From JAWLHU01 sp049324875 (lineage in GTDB: Bacteria; Bacillota; Sulfobacillia; Symbiobacteriales; Symbiobacteriaceae), in assembly GCA_049324875.1 (NCBI GenBank), contig JBMONC010000061.1, positions 13,108 through 77,107 on the forward strand: DNA of 64,000 nt, written 5' to 3'. Every line of letters starts with the position of its first letter. The first letter of the stretch is position 1. Below, piece after piece: positions 54,424 to 62,921 of the stretch. Made by a program: the position numbers and the translations under genes. The notes below the pieces were generated by a model, which searched no databases, had not been told where the DNA came from, and was given only the letters and a program-made list of their open reading frames with translations.

Positions 54424-54725
54424 CCCTGGCCCTGGGCAAGACCGTGGGGCAACTGCTTTCGGAGATCAGCTCCGCCGAGCTCACGGAGTGGATGGCCTAC
54501 TACCGCCTGGAGCCATGGGGTACCGGGGTGGAGGACCTGCGGGCGGGCATCGTCGCCAGCACCGTGGCGAATGCCAACCGGGACCCGAAGCGGCGGCGAA
54601 GGCCATTCGCCCCCCAGGACTTCATGCCGACCTGGGACCGTGGGGAGGCGCGGGAGCAGAGCCCGGAGGAGCAATTCCGGATCATCCAGGCGCTGCATAC
54701 AGCGTTATCGGCCAAGCATAAGTGA
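54013..54725 (+). CDS. Tail assembly chaperone, -1 frameshift product (gpG-T-like fusion)
   Basis: A -1 slip at A_AAA_AAC (54378-54384) replaces the last 12 residues of the short form with 113 residues read to the stop at 54723. The extension begins LRARPERRFYFRLALALGKT and continues QLLSEISSAELTEWMAYYRLEPWG, the signature of T-like domains in lambda-type phages. The fusion is about 237 aa. No credible independent start serves this frame, so the frameshift explains it best. The ratio of the two forms is normally small and fixed. Confidence 0.88.
54378..54384 (+). promoter_or_regulatory. Programmed -1 ribosomal frameshift site
   Basis: AAAAAAC read as A_AAA_AAC in the zero frame (GAA AAA AAC) is the strongest canonical slippery heptamer class. 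The downstream GC-rich region may fold as a stimulator. It lies 13 codons before the zero-frame stop. Confidence 0.88.
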
Positions 54726-54755
54726 GGCGGCCTGCAGACACAGCAGGCCGCCTTT
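54725..54755 (+). terminator. Intrinsic terminator before the tape measure gene
   Basis: A perfect 11-bp stem (AGGCGGCCTGC with GCAGGCCGCCT, 7-base loop) ends in TTT. It lies inside the structural operon immediately after the GT stop, so it probably reduces rather than stops tape-measure transcription, or is passed by antitermination. Confidence 0.85.
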
Positions 54756-54818
54756 ACCCTACACGAAGGCTAAACGAATAGAAGTCGGACCAAAGGATGC
54801 CCCGGAGGTGGTGAGGCG

Positions 54819-57800
54819 ATGGCTACCATCGGTTCGATGGTCGTCAAGCTGATCGCAGACGCCCAGCAGTTTGAGCGGCAGATGAACATGTCGGTCCGAA
54901 CCCTGCGGGGGATGGAGCGGCAGTTTGAGCGCACCGCCCGCCGCCTCGAAGACGCCGGCCAACGGCTTACCTGGGGCGTCACCGTTCCCATGGGGTTGAT
55001 CGGGGGATCCGCCCTGAACACGGCCATGGATGCCGTGGAGGCCCAGAACCTGTTCGAGGTGACCATGGGTGACATGGCTGACGAGGCCGAGGCCTTTTCC
55101 CGCCGCCTGCGGGAGCAGTTCGGGCTGGCGACGGACGCGGTCAACCTGCAGCAGGCGGCCTTCTTCAGGCACTTCAAGTTGTACGGCATCGGCCGCGACC
55201 AGGCGCTGAGCATGGCACAGAGCCTCTCCATGCTGACCAACGACCTGGCGTCCTTCACCAATAAGGATCCCACTGAAGTGCTTGAGCGCCTGCAGAGCGG
55301 TCTGCGTGGTGAAACCGACGCTGTTGAGACCTTGGGCATCACCCTGGCTGACTCGATCATCAAGCAGGTGGCCTACCGGAGGGGCCTGGCCAAGAAGGGC
55401 CAGGAGCTTACAGAGCAGCAGAAGCAGCTGGCCAGGTACCTCGCCATCATGGAGCAAACCGCCGATGCCCAGGGCGACCTGGCCCGGACTATCGACAGCC
55501 CAGCGAACCAAATGCGCATTCTCCGGCAGGAGGTGAAGGAAGCCCACAAGGCCTTCGGCAAGGGCCTGCTGCCGTTCCTGGAGGCAGCCATTCCGGTGCT
55601 TCGCCGCATGGCCGGATGGCTTAACGCTGTGGCAGAGGGGTTCCAAAAACTGAACCCCGGGCTGCAGGAGTTCATCGTCTGGTCCGGACTCCTGGCGATG
55701 GTCGCCGGGCCGGTCACATATGGGTTCGGCATGATCGCCCGGGGGGCGTCCGGGGTCATGTCCCTGATGGGCGGGGTGGCCAAGTTTTCCCGGAACGCCG
55801 TCAGCAGCATCGCCCTCTTCCGCACGGGAGCCGCTACGCTGGGGCAGACCCTGGTGGCGATCGCAGGGGGGAAGTTCACCCTCTTTCTGATCGCCCTGGG
55901 CGCCGTGGCGGTGGCAGGCCTCCTGCTGGTTGCCAACTGGGAACGGGTCTCTGCAGCGGCCCACCGGGCCTGGAGCGGAATCTCTGCCGTCATCCTCTAC
56001 GCGGCCTCCCTGGTCGTCCGGGGGGTGGCGGTGATCATCGGGGCGTTTGCTGCCATCATGCCCGGGCTCCGGCCGGCCGCCGATGCCGTCAACGGGTGGG
56101 CTGACTCCCTGAAGGGGGCCGCTGGTACGGCCCTGAACGCCGCCCGCACCGCCGCCACCATGGAGGAGGCGGCCGCTGGCACACAGCAGACCGCCCAGGC
56201 AGCCGAGCAGGCCGCCGGCGCCCAGCAGAACCTGGACGAGGCGATGAAGGAGTCCGCCGAGGCGGCGGCCGGGAACCTGCAGTCGTTCGACCAGGTCCAC
56301 CAGCTCCAGGAGAAGATGGCCGGGACCCCTGCCGCCCTCCCTCAACTGCAACTGCCTGGCTTAGAGATTCCGGGCATGGCCGGTCTGGGATCGATGATGG
56401 AGGATCTCTCCGAGCAGGCGGCCACCTTGGGTCAGTCGGTCGCCGACGGGTGGGCCCGATTCACAGAGGCGGTCACCACCTCCTGGGAGACCCTGAAGGC
56501 CAAGGCCCTTGATACCTTCCCCTGGCTGGAGGAGATCGTCGGGGGCCTCTCCACGGCGGTCCAGTACCTGCGGGATAACTGGGACACCATCGCCCCAGCC
56601 GTTGAGAAGGCGGCCGGGGTTCTGCTTCTTGTGGGGGTGGTGGCGCTGGCCGTCACTAACCCGATCACCGCGGTGGTCAGCATCGCCGGCGCTCTGGCCA
56701 TAGCGGCCGGGTGGGTCATCGCCAACTGGGAGACCGTAGGGCCCACCCTGACTGCCATTTGGCAGGCGATCCTGGCGGTGGCACTCCCGGTATGGAACGC
56801 CCTGCGAGAGGCCCTGGCTGACATCTGGACCGGGATAGTTGCAACGGCCATCTTCCTCTGGGACCAGCTCCGCGCCTGGTGGGCCAGCTGGGGCGATACC
56901 GTGATTGCCTACCTAACCGGGCTCTGGCGAACCATCGGCCTGGTGGTCGAGACCGCCATCAACCTGATCCGCGGCGTGGTGGGCCTGGTCCTGGCGTTGA
57001 TCCGAGGGGACTGGGAGGCGGCCTGGAACTATGTGAGGTTCATCGGCGAGACCATCTGGACCTTCCTCGTGCAGGCGGCCACCATCCTCCTGGAGACACT
57101 GGTGGCCATCTGGGAGTCTCTTCAGGACAACATCAAGGCCGCCTGGGAGGCCATCCAGGCAAAAACCCTGTCCGTCTGGATTGCGATCACCAGTTGGCTG
57201 ACGGAGACCTGGAATCACATCGGGAGCACGGCATGGGCCGTCTGGAGTGGGATATGGACGTCGATTCATGCGTGGTGGGACAGTGTCTGGTTCACCACGT
57301 CCGGGACATGGGCGGTCATCGCCACGTGGCTGGAGGCCCGCTGGGAATGGATCGGCGAGACCGCATCCCGAACCTGGCAGGACATGGCGTACACCATCGG
57401 AGAGTGGGTCGAGTCGGCCAGGTGGACAGTCGCGACGATCTGGAGCAACATCGCCGCCGGCCTGGAGCGGATCTGGACCGGCATCCGCGATACCGCCGCC
57501 GAGGTCTGGAACGGGATCATCGAGGCGGTGAAGAGCCCGATTAACGCTGTGATCGGCCTCGTCAACCGGTTCCTCGACCACCTCAGCAGCATCCGCATCA
57601 GCATCCCAGAAGTCAAGATCCCCGGCACAGACATCAAGCTGGGCGGGGGGAGCATCGGGTTCCCCAGCATCCCGCAAATCCCCATGCTGGCCGATGGCGG
57701 CAACATCGTCCGGCGGGGGGCGGCGATCGTCGGCGAGGCCGGGGCCGAACTGGTGGAGCTGCCGCGAGGCGCCCGGGTGACCCCGCTCTCCGGTGGTGGC

Positions 57801-58004
57801 GCCGATGACCTGGCCGACGCCATCGGACAGGCCGTCTATGCTGCCGTGCGGCAGGCGCTGCAGAGCACCACCAGGACCGCCGGCACTGATCAGGAGGTCG
57901 TCCTGCAGATCGACGGCCAGCGGTTCGCCCGCATGATCCTGCCGGCCATCACCCGGGAGGGCCAGCGGATTGGATCGCCCGTAGTGCGGATCCAGGAGGG
58001 ATAG
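54819..58004 (+). CDS. Tape measure protein
   Basis: The 1061-aa protein sets the tail length. At about 0.15 nm per residue the tail would be near 160 nm. The N-terminal ~250 residues are the usual helical region (FERQMNMSVRTLRGMERQFERTARRLEDAGQRL) and the membrane-like hydrophobic stretches lie at about 285-315 and 345-420. The Trp-rich helical repeats of the C-terminal half (about 630-900) have the pattern W-x(3)-A-x-W. A C-terminal domain follows with GSIGFPSIPQIPMLADGGNI, the common end motif. Confidence 0.93.
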   Translation: MATIGSMVVKLIADAQQFERQMNMSVRTLRGMERQFERTARRLEDAGQRLTWGVTVPMGLIGGSALNTAMDAVEAQNLFEVTMGDMADEAEAFSRRLREQFGLATDAVNLQQAAFFRHFKLYGIGRDQALSMAQSLSMLTNDLASFTNKDPTEVLERLQSGLRGETDAVETLGITLADSIIKQVAYRRGLAKKGQELTEQQKQLARYLAIMEQTADAQGDLARTIDSPANQMRILRQEVKEAHKAFGKGLLPFLEAAIPVLRRMAGWLNAVAEGFQKLNPGLQEFIVWSGLLAMVAGPVTYGFGMIARGASGVMSLMGGVAKFSRNAVSSIALFRTGAATLGQTLVAIAGGKFTLFLIALGAVAVAGLLLVANWERVSAAAHRAWSGISAVILYAASLVVRGVAVIIGAFAAIMPGLRPAADAVNGWADSLKGAAGTALNAARTAATMEEAAAGTQQTAQAAEQAAGAQQNLDEAMKESAEAAAGNLQSFDQVHQLQEKMAGTPAALPQLQLPGLEIPGMAGLGSMMEDLSEQAATLGQSVADGWARFTEAVTTSWETLKAKALDTFPWLEEIVGGLSTAVQYLRDNWDTIAPAVEKAAGVLLLVGVVALAVTNPITAVVSIAGALAIAAGWVIANWETVGPTLTAIWQAILAVALPVWNALREALADIWTGIVATAIFLWDQLRAWWASWGDTVIAYLTGLWRTIGLVVETAINLIRGVVGLVLALIRGDWEAAWNYVRFIGETIWTFLVQAATILLETLVAIWESLQDNIKAAWEAIQAKTLSVWIAITSWLTETWNHIGSTAWAVWSGIWTSIHAWWDSVWFTTSGTWAVIATWLEARWEWIGETASRTWQDMAYTIGEWVESARWTVATIWSNIAAGLERIWTGIRDTAAEVWNGIIEAVKSPINAVIGLVNRFLDHLSSIRISIPEVKIPGTDIKLGGGSIGFPSIPQIPMLADGGNIVRRGAAIVGEAGAELVELPRGARVTPLSGGGADDLADAIGQAVYAAVRQALQSTTRTAGTDQEVVLQIDGQRFARMILPAITREGQRIGSPVVRIQEG

Positions 58005-58007
58005 GGC

Positions 58008-58358
58008 ATGGTGACGCTCAACGGAGTGCAGCTCCCCAACCCGTCGGCGGTTGAGATCGGGAAGTTCAACATCACCAAGGCCGGGCGTACTGCGTCCGGC
58101 CTTATGACCATGGAGATCATTGCCCGGAAGCGGTCGGTGACGCTCCAATACTCGCACCTGTCCGAGCCAGACCTAAAGAGCATTCTGGACCAGTTGGACA
58201 GCAGAACCTTCCACACCCTTACCTACCCAGACCCGCAGGGGGCCGACGGCACGAACACCATCACGGTCTATCTGGGCGACCTCGCCTATCGACCGTTCCG
58301 CCGGGTCAACGGGGTCTGGTGGTGGGCCGATGTAAGCATTCCCCTGATCGAGAGGTGA
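58008..58358 (+). CDS. Tail protein (distal-tail type)
   Basis: The 116-aa protein after the tape measure contains MVTLNGVQLPNPSAVEIGKFNITKAGRTASG and a repeated MEIIARKRSVTLQYSHLS, and is beta-rich. It resembles small tube- or Dit-adjacent proteins of siphoviruses and might connect the tube to the tip. GTG is not needed: ATG 58008 lies 3 bases past the tape measure stop. Confidence 0.7.
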   Translation: MVTLNGVQLPNPSAVEIGKFNITKAGRTASGLMTMEIIARKRSVTLQYSHLSEPDLKSILDQLDSRTFHTLTYPDPQGADGTNTITVYLGDLAYRPFRRVNGVWWWADVSIPLIER

Positions 58359-58364
58359 CGTGGC

Positions 58365-60224
58365 ATGGAACCGGTGACCCAGGCGTTCAACGAGGCGATG
58401 CGGGCGCCGGAGCGGCACGTGGTGGCCCGGGTCGTGATAGACTACACCGATCCTACCATCGATCAGTCGGTGGCGGTGGTCGCCACGGAGGAAGCCCGGA
58501 TCGCCTACCCCGCCCAGACGGCGGACTCGGTTGAGGCGGCTCCCAGCCGCTGGGCCAGCCTGGACGGTTCCTGGGTGCTGGACGGGTCCTACCGCCTCGC
58601 GCCGGACACGCCGGAGGATGCCGACCGCTACCAGATGGGGTGGTGGGGCGCCTCCCTGGCCGGGCTCGGCGGGGCGTTCGCCTCTCTCTTCCCCACCCTT
58701 ACGGTCACCTTCCTCCCCCGCCCCATCCACTCCCTGCGGGTGGTGGGCGACTCCGCCCGGGCCGAGTACCCGGTGGACTTCGCCATCCGGCTGTATGACG
58801 AGACCGACACCCTGCTCCATGAGGAGTTGGTGACCGGCAACGCCGGGGTGACCTGGAGCAAGCCCCTGGCCCAGTCGGTCAACTCGGTCACCCGGATGGT
58901 CCTGGAGGTCACCCGGTGGAGCCATGAGGGGCGGCAGGTGAAGATCACCGAGTTCTTCACCTCCGTCCAGCAGACCTACGAGGCCTCGGACCTCTTGGAG
59001 ATCAGCCTGCTGGAGGAGCGGGAGGTCTCCCAGGGTTCCCTGCCGGTCGGCACCATCTCCGCCAACGAGATCACCATCCGGCTGTCCAACGAGGACCGCC
59101 GGTTCGACGCCGACAACGAGCAGTCGCCGCTGTACCAGCTGCTGAAGCCGAACCGGCGCATCAGGGCATGGCTGGGAGTCGTCCTCCCGGATGACAGTAC
59201 CGAGTTCGTCCAGCTGGGGACTTTCTGGTCCACCGAGTGGAAGGCCCGAGAGGACACGGTGGAGGCCACCGTGCGGGCCCTGGACAGGCTGGAGCTCCTC
59301 CGTAAGTCGACCTACCAAAGCGCGACCGTCAGCTCCAACACCAACATCTACGATCTGGCCGTGGCTGTGCTGACCGACGCTGGGCTGGAGCCGGAGGAGT
59401 ACTACGTGGACCCCGCCCTGCAGGAGTACGCTATCCCATATGCCTGGTTTGATCCCATGTCCCACCGGGAGGCCCTGCGCCTCATCGCAGAGGCCGCCCT
59501 AGCCCAGGTCTACTGCGACCGGGACGGGGTCCTCCGGGTCGAGGGGCCCGGCGGTGGGTTCGGGTCAGTCACCGCCCTGGAGATCACCGCTGACGACTAC
59601 TATACCTGCGATAACCCCATGCGCCCGGGGCATGTGGCCAACGAAGTCATCGTGGATACCCAGCCCCTGCGGCCGGCTGCAACGCCGGAGGAGGTCTACC
59701 GGAGCAATGATCCGGTTACGGTTCCGGCGGGTCAGTCGGTCACGGTTGCGGTTCACTACAGCAAGACCCCGGTCATCGAAGCCGCGGCCTCCCTGGAGGG
59801 GGCGGGGGCGACGATCACCGGGGCGGTCTACTATGGTTGGGGCGCCGAGGTGACCCTGACCAACTCGGGCGGGACGGACGCCCAGGTAACGATCGTCGTC
59901 ACCGGCCGGCCGCTGACGGTGCTAAGCCGGGAGCGAGCCATCGCCAGGGATTCCGCCAGCATCACGGAGAACGGCGTCCTGCGCTACCAGTTTACCTCCA
60001 ACCCGCTGGTCCAGACCCTGGCGGTGGCCCAGCGGATTGCCGACACGATCCTGGCCAGCGCCAAGGACCCCCGACGGGACCTGGAGGTAAACTGGCGGGG
60101 GAACCCGGCGCTGGAGTTGGGCGACCGCATCACGGTGAAGGGCCGGGATTACCACGTCATCCGGCAGCAGATCGACTGGGCTGGGGCGCTCTCGGCCACC
60201 ACCACAGGGAGGAGGGCTACGTAG
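58365..60224 (+). CDS. Minor tail protein / tail tip component
   Basis: The 619-aa protein has an N-terminal ~320 residues with beta-sandwich domains (discoidin-like region around FLPRPIHSLRVVGDSARAEY), then a baseplate-hub-like part with YDLAVAVLTDAGLEP near 325 and MSHREALRLIAEAALAQVYCDRDG near 365, which is the pattern of phage tail proteins of the gp27/gpJ fold. It probably forms the hub at the tail tip. It starts 6 bases after the previous gene. Confidence 0.8.
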   Translation: MEPVTQAFNEAMRAPERHVVARVVIDYTDPTIDQSVAVVATEEARIAYPAQTADSVEAAPSRWASLDGSWVLDGSYRLAPDTPEDADRYQMGWWGASLAGLGGAFASLFPTLTVTFLPRPIHSLRVVGDSARAEYPVDFAIRLYDETDTLLHEELVTGNAGVTWSKPLAQSVNSVTRMVLEVTRWSHEGRQVKITEFFTSVQQTYEASDLLEISLLEEREVSQGSLPVGTISANEITIRLSNEDRRFDADNEQSPLYQLLKPNRRIRAWLGVVLPDDSTEFVQLGTFWSTEWKAREDTVEATVRALDRLELLRKSTYQSATVSSNTNIYDLAVAVLTDAGLEPEEYYVDPALQEYAIPYAWFDPMSHREALRLIAEAALAQVYCDRDGVLRVEGPGGGFGSVTALEITADDYYTCDNPMRPGHVANEVIVDTQPLRPAATPEEVYRSNDPVTVPAGQSVTVAVHYSKTPVIEAAASLEGAGATITGAVYYGWGAEVTLTNSGGTDAQVTIVVTGRPLTVLSRERAIARDSASITENGVLRYQFTSNPLVQTLAVAQRIADTILASAKDPRRDLEVNWRGNPALELGDRITVKGRDYHVIRQQIDWAGALSATTTGRRAT

Positions 60225-60225
60225 C

Positions 60226-61125
60226 ATGAGCACCGCACCAACCGGGTGGCAGGAACCCAAGACCAACTGGCAGGCGAATGATCCTGTAGGCCCCGGTGAC
60301 CTCAACCGGGTGGAGGGAAATATCGGGGCGGTTGAGACCGGGGCCAGGACGCTGGACCCCTTCCTGGCCGGGGCAGCCGACACGGGGACTCTGCGACAAA
60401 TCCTCTCCTGGCTGGCCGGCCGGATCCTGGCGATTACCGGGACGACCAACTGGTACGAAGCGCCGGCGGCCACCATCGCCACCATCTGGGCGAAGTTCAG
60501 CGGGTCCACTGGCCACAAGCATACCGGCGGGGCCAACGACGCCCCGCCGATCCCCTTGAGCGGCATCGAGTCGGCCGCGAAGACCACTGCGGGCGGCACC
60601 GAGGGCAACCGGCTGGCGGTGACCAACGCCGGGGGTGCCGTTGGCCGGGCCGATGCCCTGAAGGACGGTAACGGCACCTACAGGACGGCTGCCGGTCCTG
60701 GTGGATGGGGTGCCGGGGCGGCCTATCGGGTGATGGTCACGGATGCGAATGGCCGGGGCGGTGACTCCGAGCGTCTGGGTGGTGTGTCGTACACCAACTA
60801 TGCCCGTACAGACCAGCGCCCCACCTTCGCTGCCGGTATCCAGGACGGAAACGACAACGCGGATGTCTCCTACCTGCAGGCCTTGGTGGTCCCGATCCAC
60901 ACCCGAAGCCTGGTGGCCACAGCCTGGAACGCAGCTGGGTACCCCACCACCCTGGAGATCCGGAACGGGGCCGCTGTGCTGGGGACCATTAGCATCACCT
61001 ATAACTCGGCCAACAAGCCCACCCAGGCAGTTCTCACGGCGGGCGGGAAGACGGTCACGGTCACCCAGTCGTTCGATGCAGCGCAGCCCACGAAGTTCCT
61101 AAGCCGGTCTGTGGGGGTGGTCTAG
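60226..61125 (+). CDS. Tail fibre-like / minor structural protein
   Basis: The 299-aa protein starts with a short anchor (WQEPKTNWQANDPVGPGDLNRVEGNIGAVE), common to the N-terminus of tail fibres. A Gly/Ala/Thr-rich central region (GHKHTGGANDAPPIPLSGIESAAKTT) and a beta-rich C-terminus follow. H-K-H-T-G-G matches the collagen-like/GKxHTG motif frequent in fibres. Receptor-binding function is inferred. ATG 60226 follows a GGAGGAGGG site. Confidence 0.75.
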   Translation: MSTAPTGWQEPKTNWQANDPVGPGDLNRVEGNIGAVETGARTLDPFLAGAADTGTLRQILSWLAGRILAITGTTNWYEAPAATIATIWAKFSGSTGHKHTGGANDAPPIPLSGIESAAKTTAGGTEGNRLAVTNAGGAVGRADALKDGNGTYRTAAGPGGWGAGAAYRVMVTDANGRGGDSERLGGVSYTNYARTDQRPTFAAGIQDGNDNADVSYLQALVVPIHTRSLVATAWNAAGYPTTLEIRNGAAVLGTISITYNSANKPTQAVLTAGGKTVTVTQSFDAAQPTKFLSRSVGVV

Positions 61126-61758
61126 ATGGAGATGTTCGGGGAGTTCGAGGACCTGCTGAATGCGCTGACTTTTGGTGGGGGCAAAGCGTTCAACTTGCGA
61201 GATTACCCTTCGAACGGGCTACCCGCCAAGGCTGTTCAGTCTCACTTCTCGTACACGTTCCTGGACATAACTGGGAAAGGAATGCTGGTCACCCTTTCGT
61301 CTTCGCGCAGCACTATGCAGTGGGCGGTCCAGGCCGATGGCGGTACCATCTATGAGCTGATGTCAAACACGACTGGTGATGTAATTTTGTTCCTTCCGTT
61401 CACAACCTCACTAAAGGTCACTAACTACTGGAATATCCCTAGTGATGAGTACGCCTTCGCGATCCTGGGCGATTCCGATGACTGGTCCAAGTGGACCCCG
61501 GTGAACTCCATGCCCACAGCCGCGTCTCACCTAGCCAACACCATTCTCGATATTGCGGGGAAGGGGATTCTGCTCTCTGTGTACCATTCCGTTGGATCAT
61601 ACAAGGAGGCACGTATTCAGGTGGACGGCGGGACAATCCACACACTCTACATGCCTTCTTCGTACGGTGCCGCCCACGCCTTTGTGGTCCCTTTTGCCAG
61701 CTCGCTCAAGATTACGTCAGACGACACCTCGTGCAAGGCGATCTACAAGTTAGTCTAG
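61126..61758 (+). CDS. Tandem-duplicated beta-domain tail protein
   Basis: The 210-aa protein contains two copies of one ~65-residue domain: FLDITGKGMLVTLSSSRSTM with VQADGGTIYELMSN, and ILDIAGKGILLSVYHSVGSY with VQVDGGTIHTLYMP (the second begins near residue 140). The gene is less GC-rich than its neighbours, with rarer codons, so it was probably acquired recently, as receptor-binding genes often are. It directly follows the fibre-like gene. No named family is recognised. Confidence 0.72.
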   Translation: MEMFGEFEDLLNALTFGGGKAFNLRDYPSNGLPAKAVQSHFSYTFLDITGKGMLVTLSSSRSTMQWAVQADGGTIYELMSNTTGDVILFLPFTTSLKVTNYWNIPSDEYAFAILGDSDDWSKWTPVNSMPTAASHLANTILDIAGKGILLSVYHSVGSYKEARIQVDGGTIHTLYMPSSYGAAHAFVVPFASSLKITSDDTSCKAIYKLV

Positions 61759-61773
61759 GGGAGGGAGCAGAAC

Positions 61774-62139
61774 ATGACGTATGAGCGCGTTGCTCACGAA
61801 GTACTTGAAGTCCAGGTGGTCGACACGGAGACGCAACGTGCGATAGTCCGCCGTCACCACACCATGTTCGCTCACGTCAGCCTGACGGCGCCGACGAACA
61901 CGGCGGTAGGCGAAACCATCGCGGTCAACGTCCAGCTGGTCCGGTGGGACGACCTCTCCCCGATCACCGACGAGGAGCGGGATCTGGCAATCCTGGTGGA
62001 TGATGTGGAGGTAGACCGCCTGACCACTGCCACCGGGGCAGCCACCTACTCCCTCCGGTTCGACACGGCCGGGACCTACAGGGTGCAGGCGACTGGCGAC
62101 AAGGTGACGGGCGCTGAGGTGGAGGTGACGGTCGGGTGA
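61774..62139 (+). CDS. Ig-like domain prophage protein
   Basis: The 121-aa protein ends in a fold typical of bacterial Ig-like domains: LTAPTNTAVGETIAVNVQLV, then LAILVDDVEVDRLTTATGAATYSLRFDTAGTYRVQATG. Such domains decorate phage heads and tails and bind cell surface sugars weakly. GGAGGG lies before ATG 61774. Its stop overlaps the next start (GTGA). Confidence 0.72.
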   Translation: MTYERVAHEVLEVQVVDTETQRAIVRRHHTMFAHVSLTAPTNTAVGETIAVNVQLVRWDDLSPITDEERDLAILVDDVEVDRLTTATGAATYSLRFDTAGTYRVQATGDKVTGAEVEVTVG

Positions 62140-62339
62140 CCAAGCGCGTGGAGATCAGACGGGAGAACGGAGTGACGGTCGTTGGTCGGCCTGCTGACCC
62201 CACCCGGGACCGTGTGGAGCAGCTGAAGCGTAAGCCGTCCCTCACCCAGCAGGAGCGGGAGGAGCTCCTCCACCTTCGGCTGGACAGGCTGGAGGAGGGC
62301 CTGCGGCAGATTGCTAAGGCCGTGGGAGCCGAGTCCTAG
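62136..62339 (+). CDS. Small coiled-coil prophage protein
   Basis: The 67-aa product is charged, with a helical C-terminal half (SLTQQEREELLHLRLDRLEEGLRQIAK) that fits a coiled coil. GTG start overlaps the previous stop. Similar small proteins often lie just before the holin in siphoviruses. No function can be assigned. Confidence 0.6.
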   Translation: MTKRVEIRRENGVTVVGRPADPTRDRVEQLKRKPSLTQQEREELLHLRLDRLEEGLRQIAKAVGAES

Positions 62340-62346
62340 AGATTGG

Positions 62347-62367
62347 GGGCGCCACATGGAGGCGCCC
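62347..62367 (+). terminator. Hairpin after the tail genes
   Basis: GGGCGCC pairs with GGCGCCC over a 7-base loop, 7 bases past a stop codon. No T tract follows. It separates tail genes from lysis genes. Confidence 0.55.
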
Positions 62368-62435
62368 TCGCCTCATGTTCCCATGGACAAGCCCGCGAGG
62401 GGTTCTCAATCCGGCCGGCATGAGAAGGGAGGCAG

Positions 62436-62705
62436 ATGAAAGTGGACTGGACGCAGATTCTGCAGTGGCTCAACACCGCTGCCCTCGTCGTGTTCGCCTA
62501 CCTCCTGGCTCGGGGGTACCTGGTCCCCATGCCGGTGGTGGAGCAGCACATGCTGGCACCCCGGGACGAGCGCATCCAGGCGCTGGAGCGAGTCAGTAGC
62601 AAGAAGGATGAGCAGCACGCGGAACTGCAGCGGATGATGGCGGCGGCGATCGAGGCCCAGAGCAAGGCGCTGGAATACATGCACGGGGAGCGTGGGCGAC
62701 AATGA
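62436..62705 (+). CDS. Holin-like membrane protein
   Basis: The 89-aa product has one membrane helix (about residues 12-31) near the N-terminus and a long coiled-coil tail (ERIQALERVSSKKDEQHAELQ). One-helix BhlA-type holins share this layout. It lies right after the tail module and just before a lytic-type protease, the typical place for a holin. GGAGG lies before the ATG. Its 3' end overlaps the next start. Confidence 0.65.
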   Translation: MKVDWTQILQWLNTAALVVFAYLLARGYLVPMPVVEQHMLAPRDERIQALERVSSKKDEQHAELQRMMAAAIEAQSKALEYMHGERGRQ

Positions 62706-62887
62706 CTCGCCTGTGGCGCCTCCTCCTGCGCCTGTGGGTCCCGGAAGGGGATCGTGTCCAGTCGCTGCCGCCCGTACCGGATCCCGAGCCCGGGCCCGAG
62801 TACCATCGGGCATGGGCACAGGCTGAGGAGGCCCTCACCCGGGCCGAGCAGATCATGTCCCGCTCCAAGTCCACCCGCCCGGCCTGA
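62702..62887 (+). CDS. Small prophage protein of unknown function
   Basis: The 61-aa product has an amphipathic basic start (MTRLWRLLLRLWVPEG), a proline-rich middle and a helical end. The arrangement resembles small spanin- or antiholin-like proteins but without a signal peptide or lipobox. Its ATG overlaps the holin-like stop. A terminator follows. Confidence 0.5.
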   Translation: MTRLWRLLLRLWVPEGDRVQSLPPVPDPEPGPEYHRAWAQAEEALTRAEQIMSRSKSTRPA

Positions 62888-62903
62888 GCGCCGGGCCTTT
62901 CTC
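62877..62903 (+). terminator. Terminator in the lysis region
   Basis: GCCCGGC and GCCGGGC form a perfect 7-bp stem with a 6-base loop, followed by CTTTCTC. The stop codon of the preceding gene lies in the loop. Confidence 0.7.
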
Positions 62904-62921
62904 ATGGGGAGGAGTGAACCC

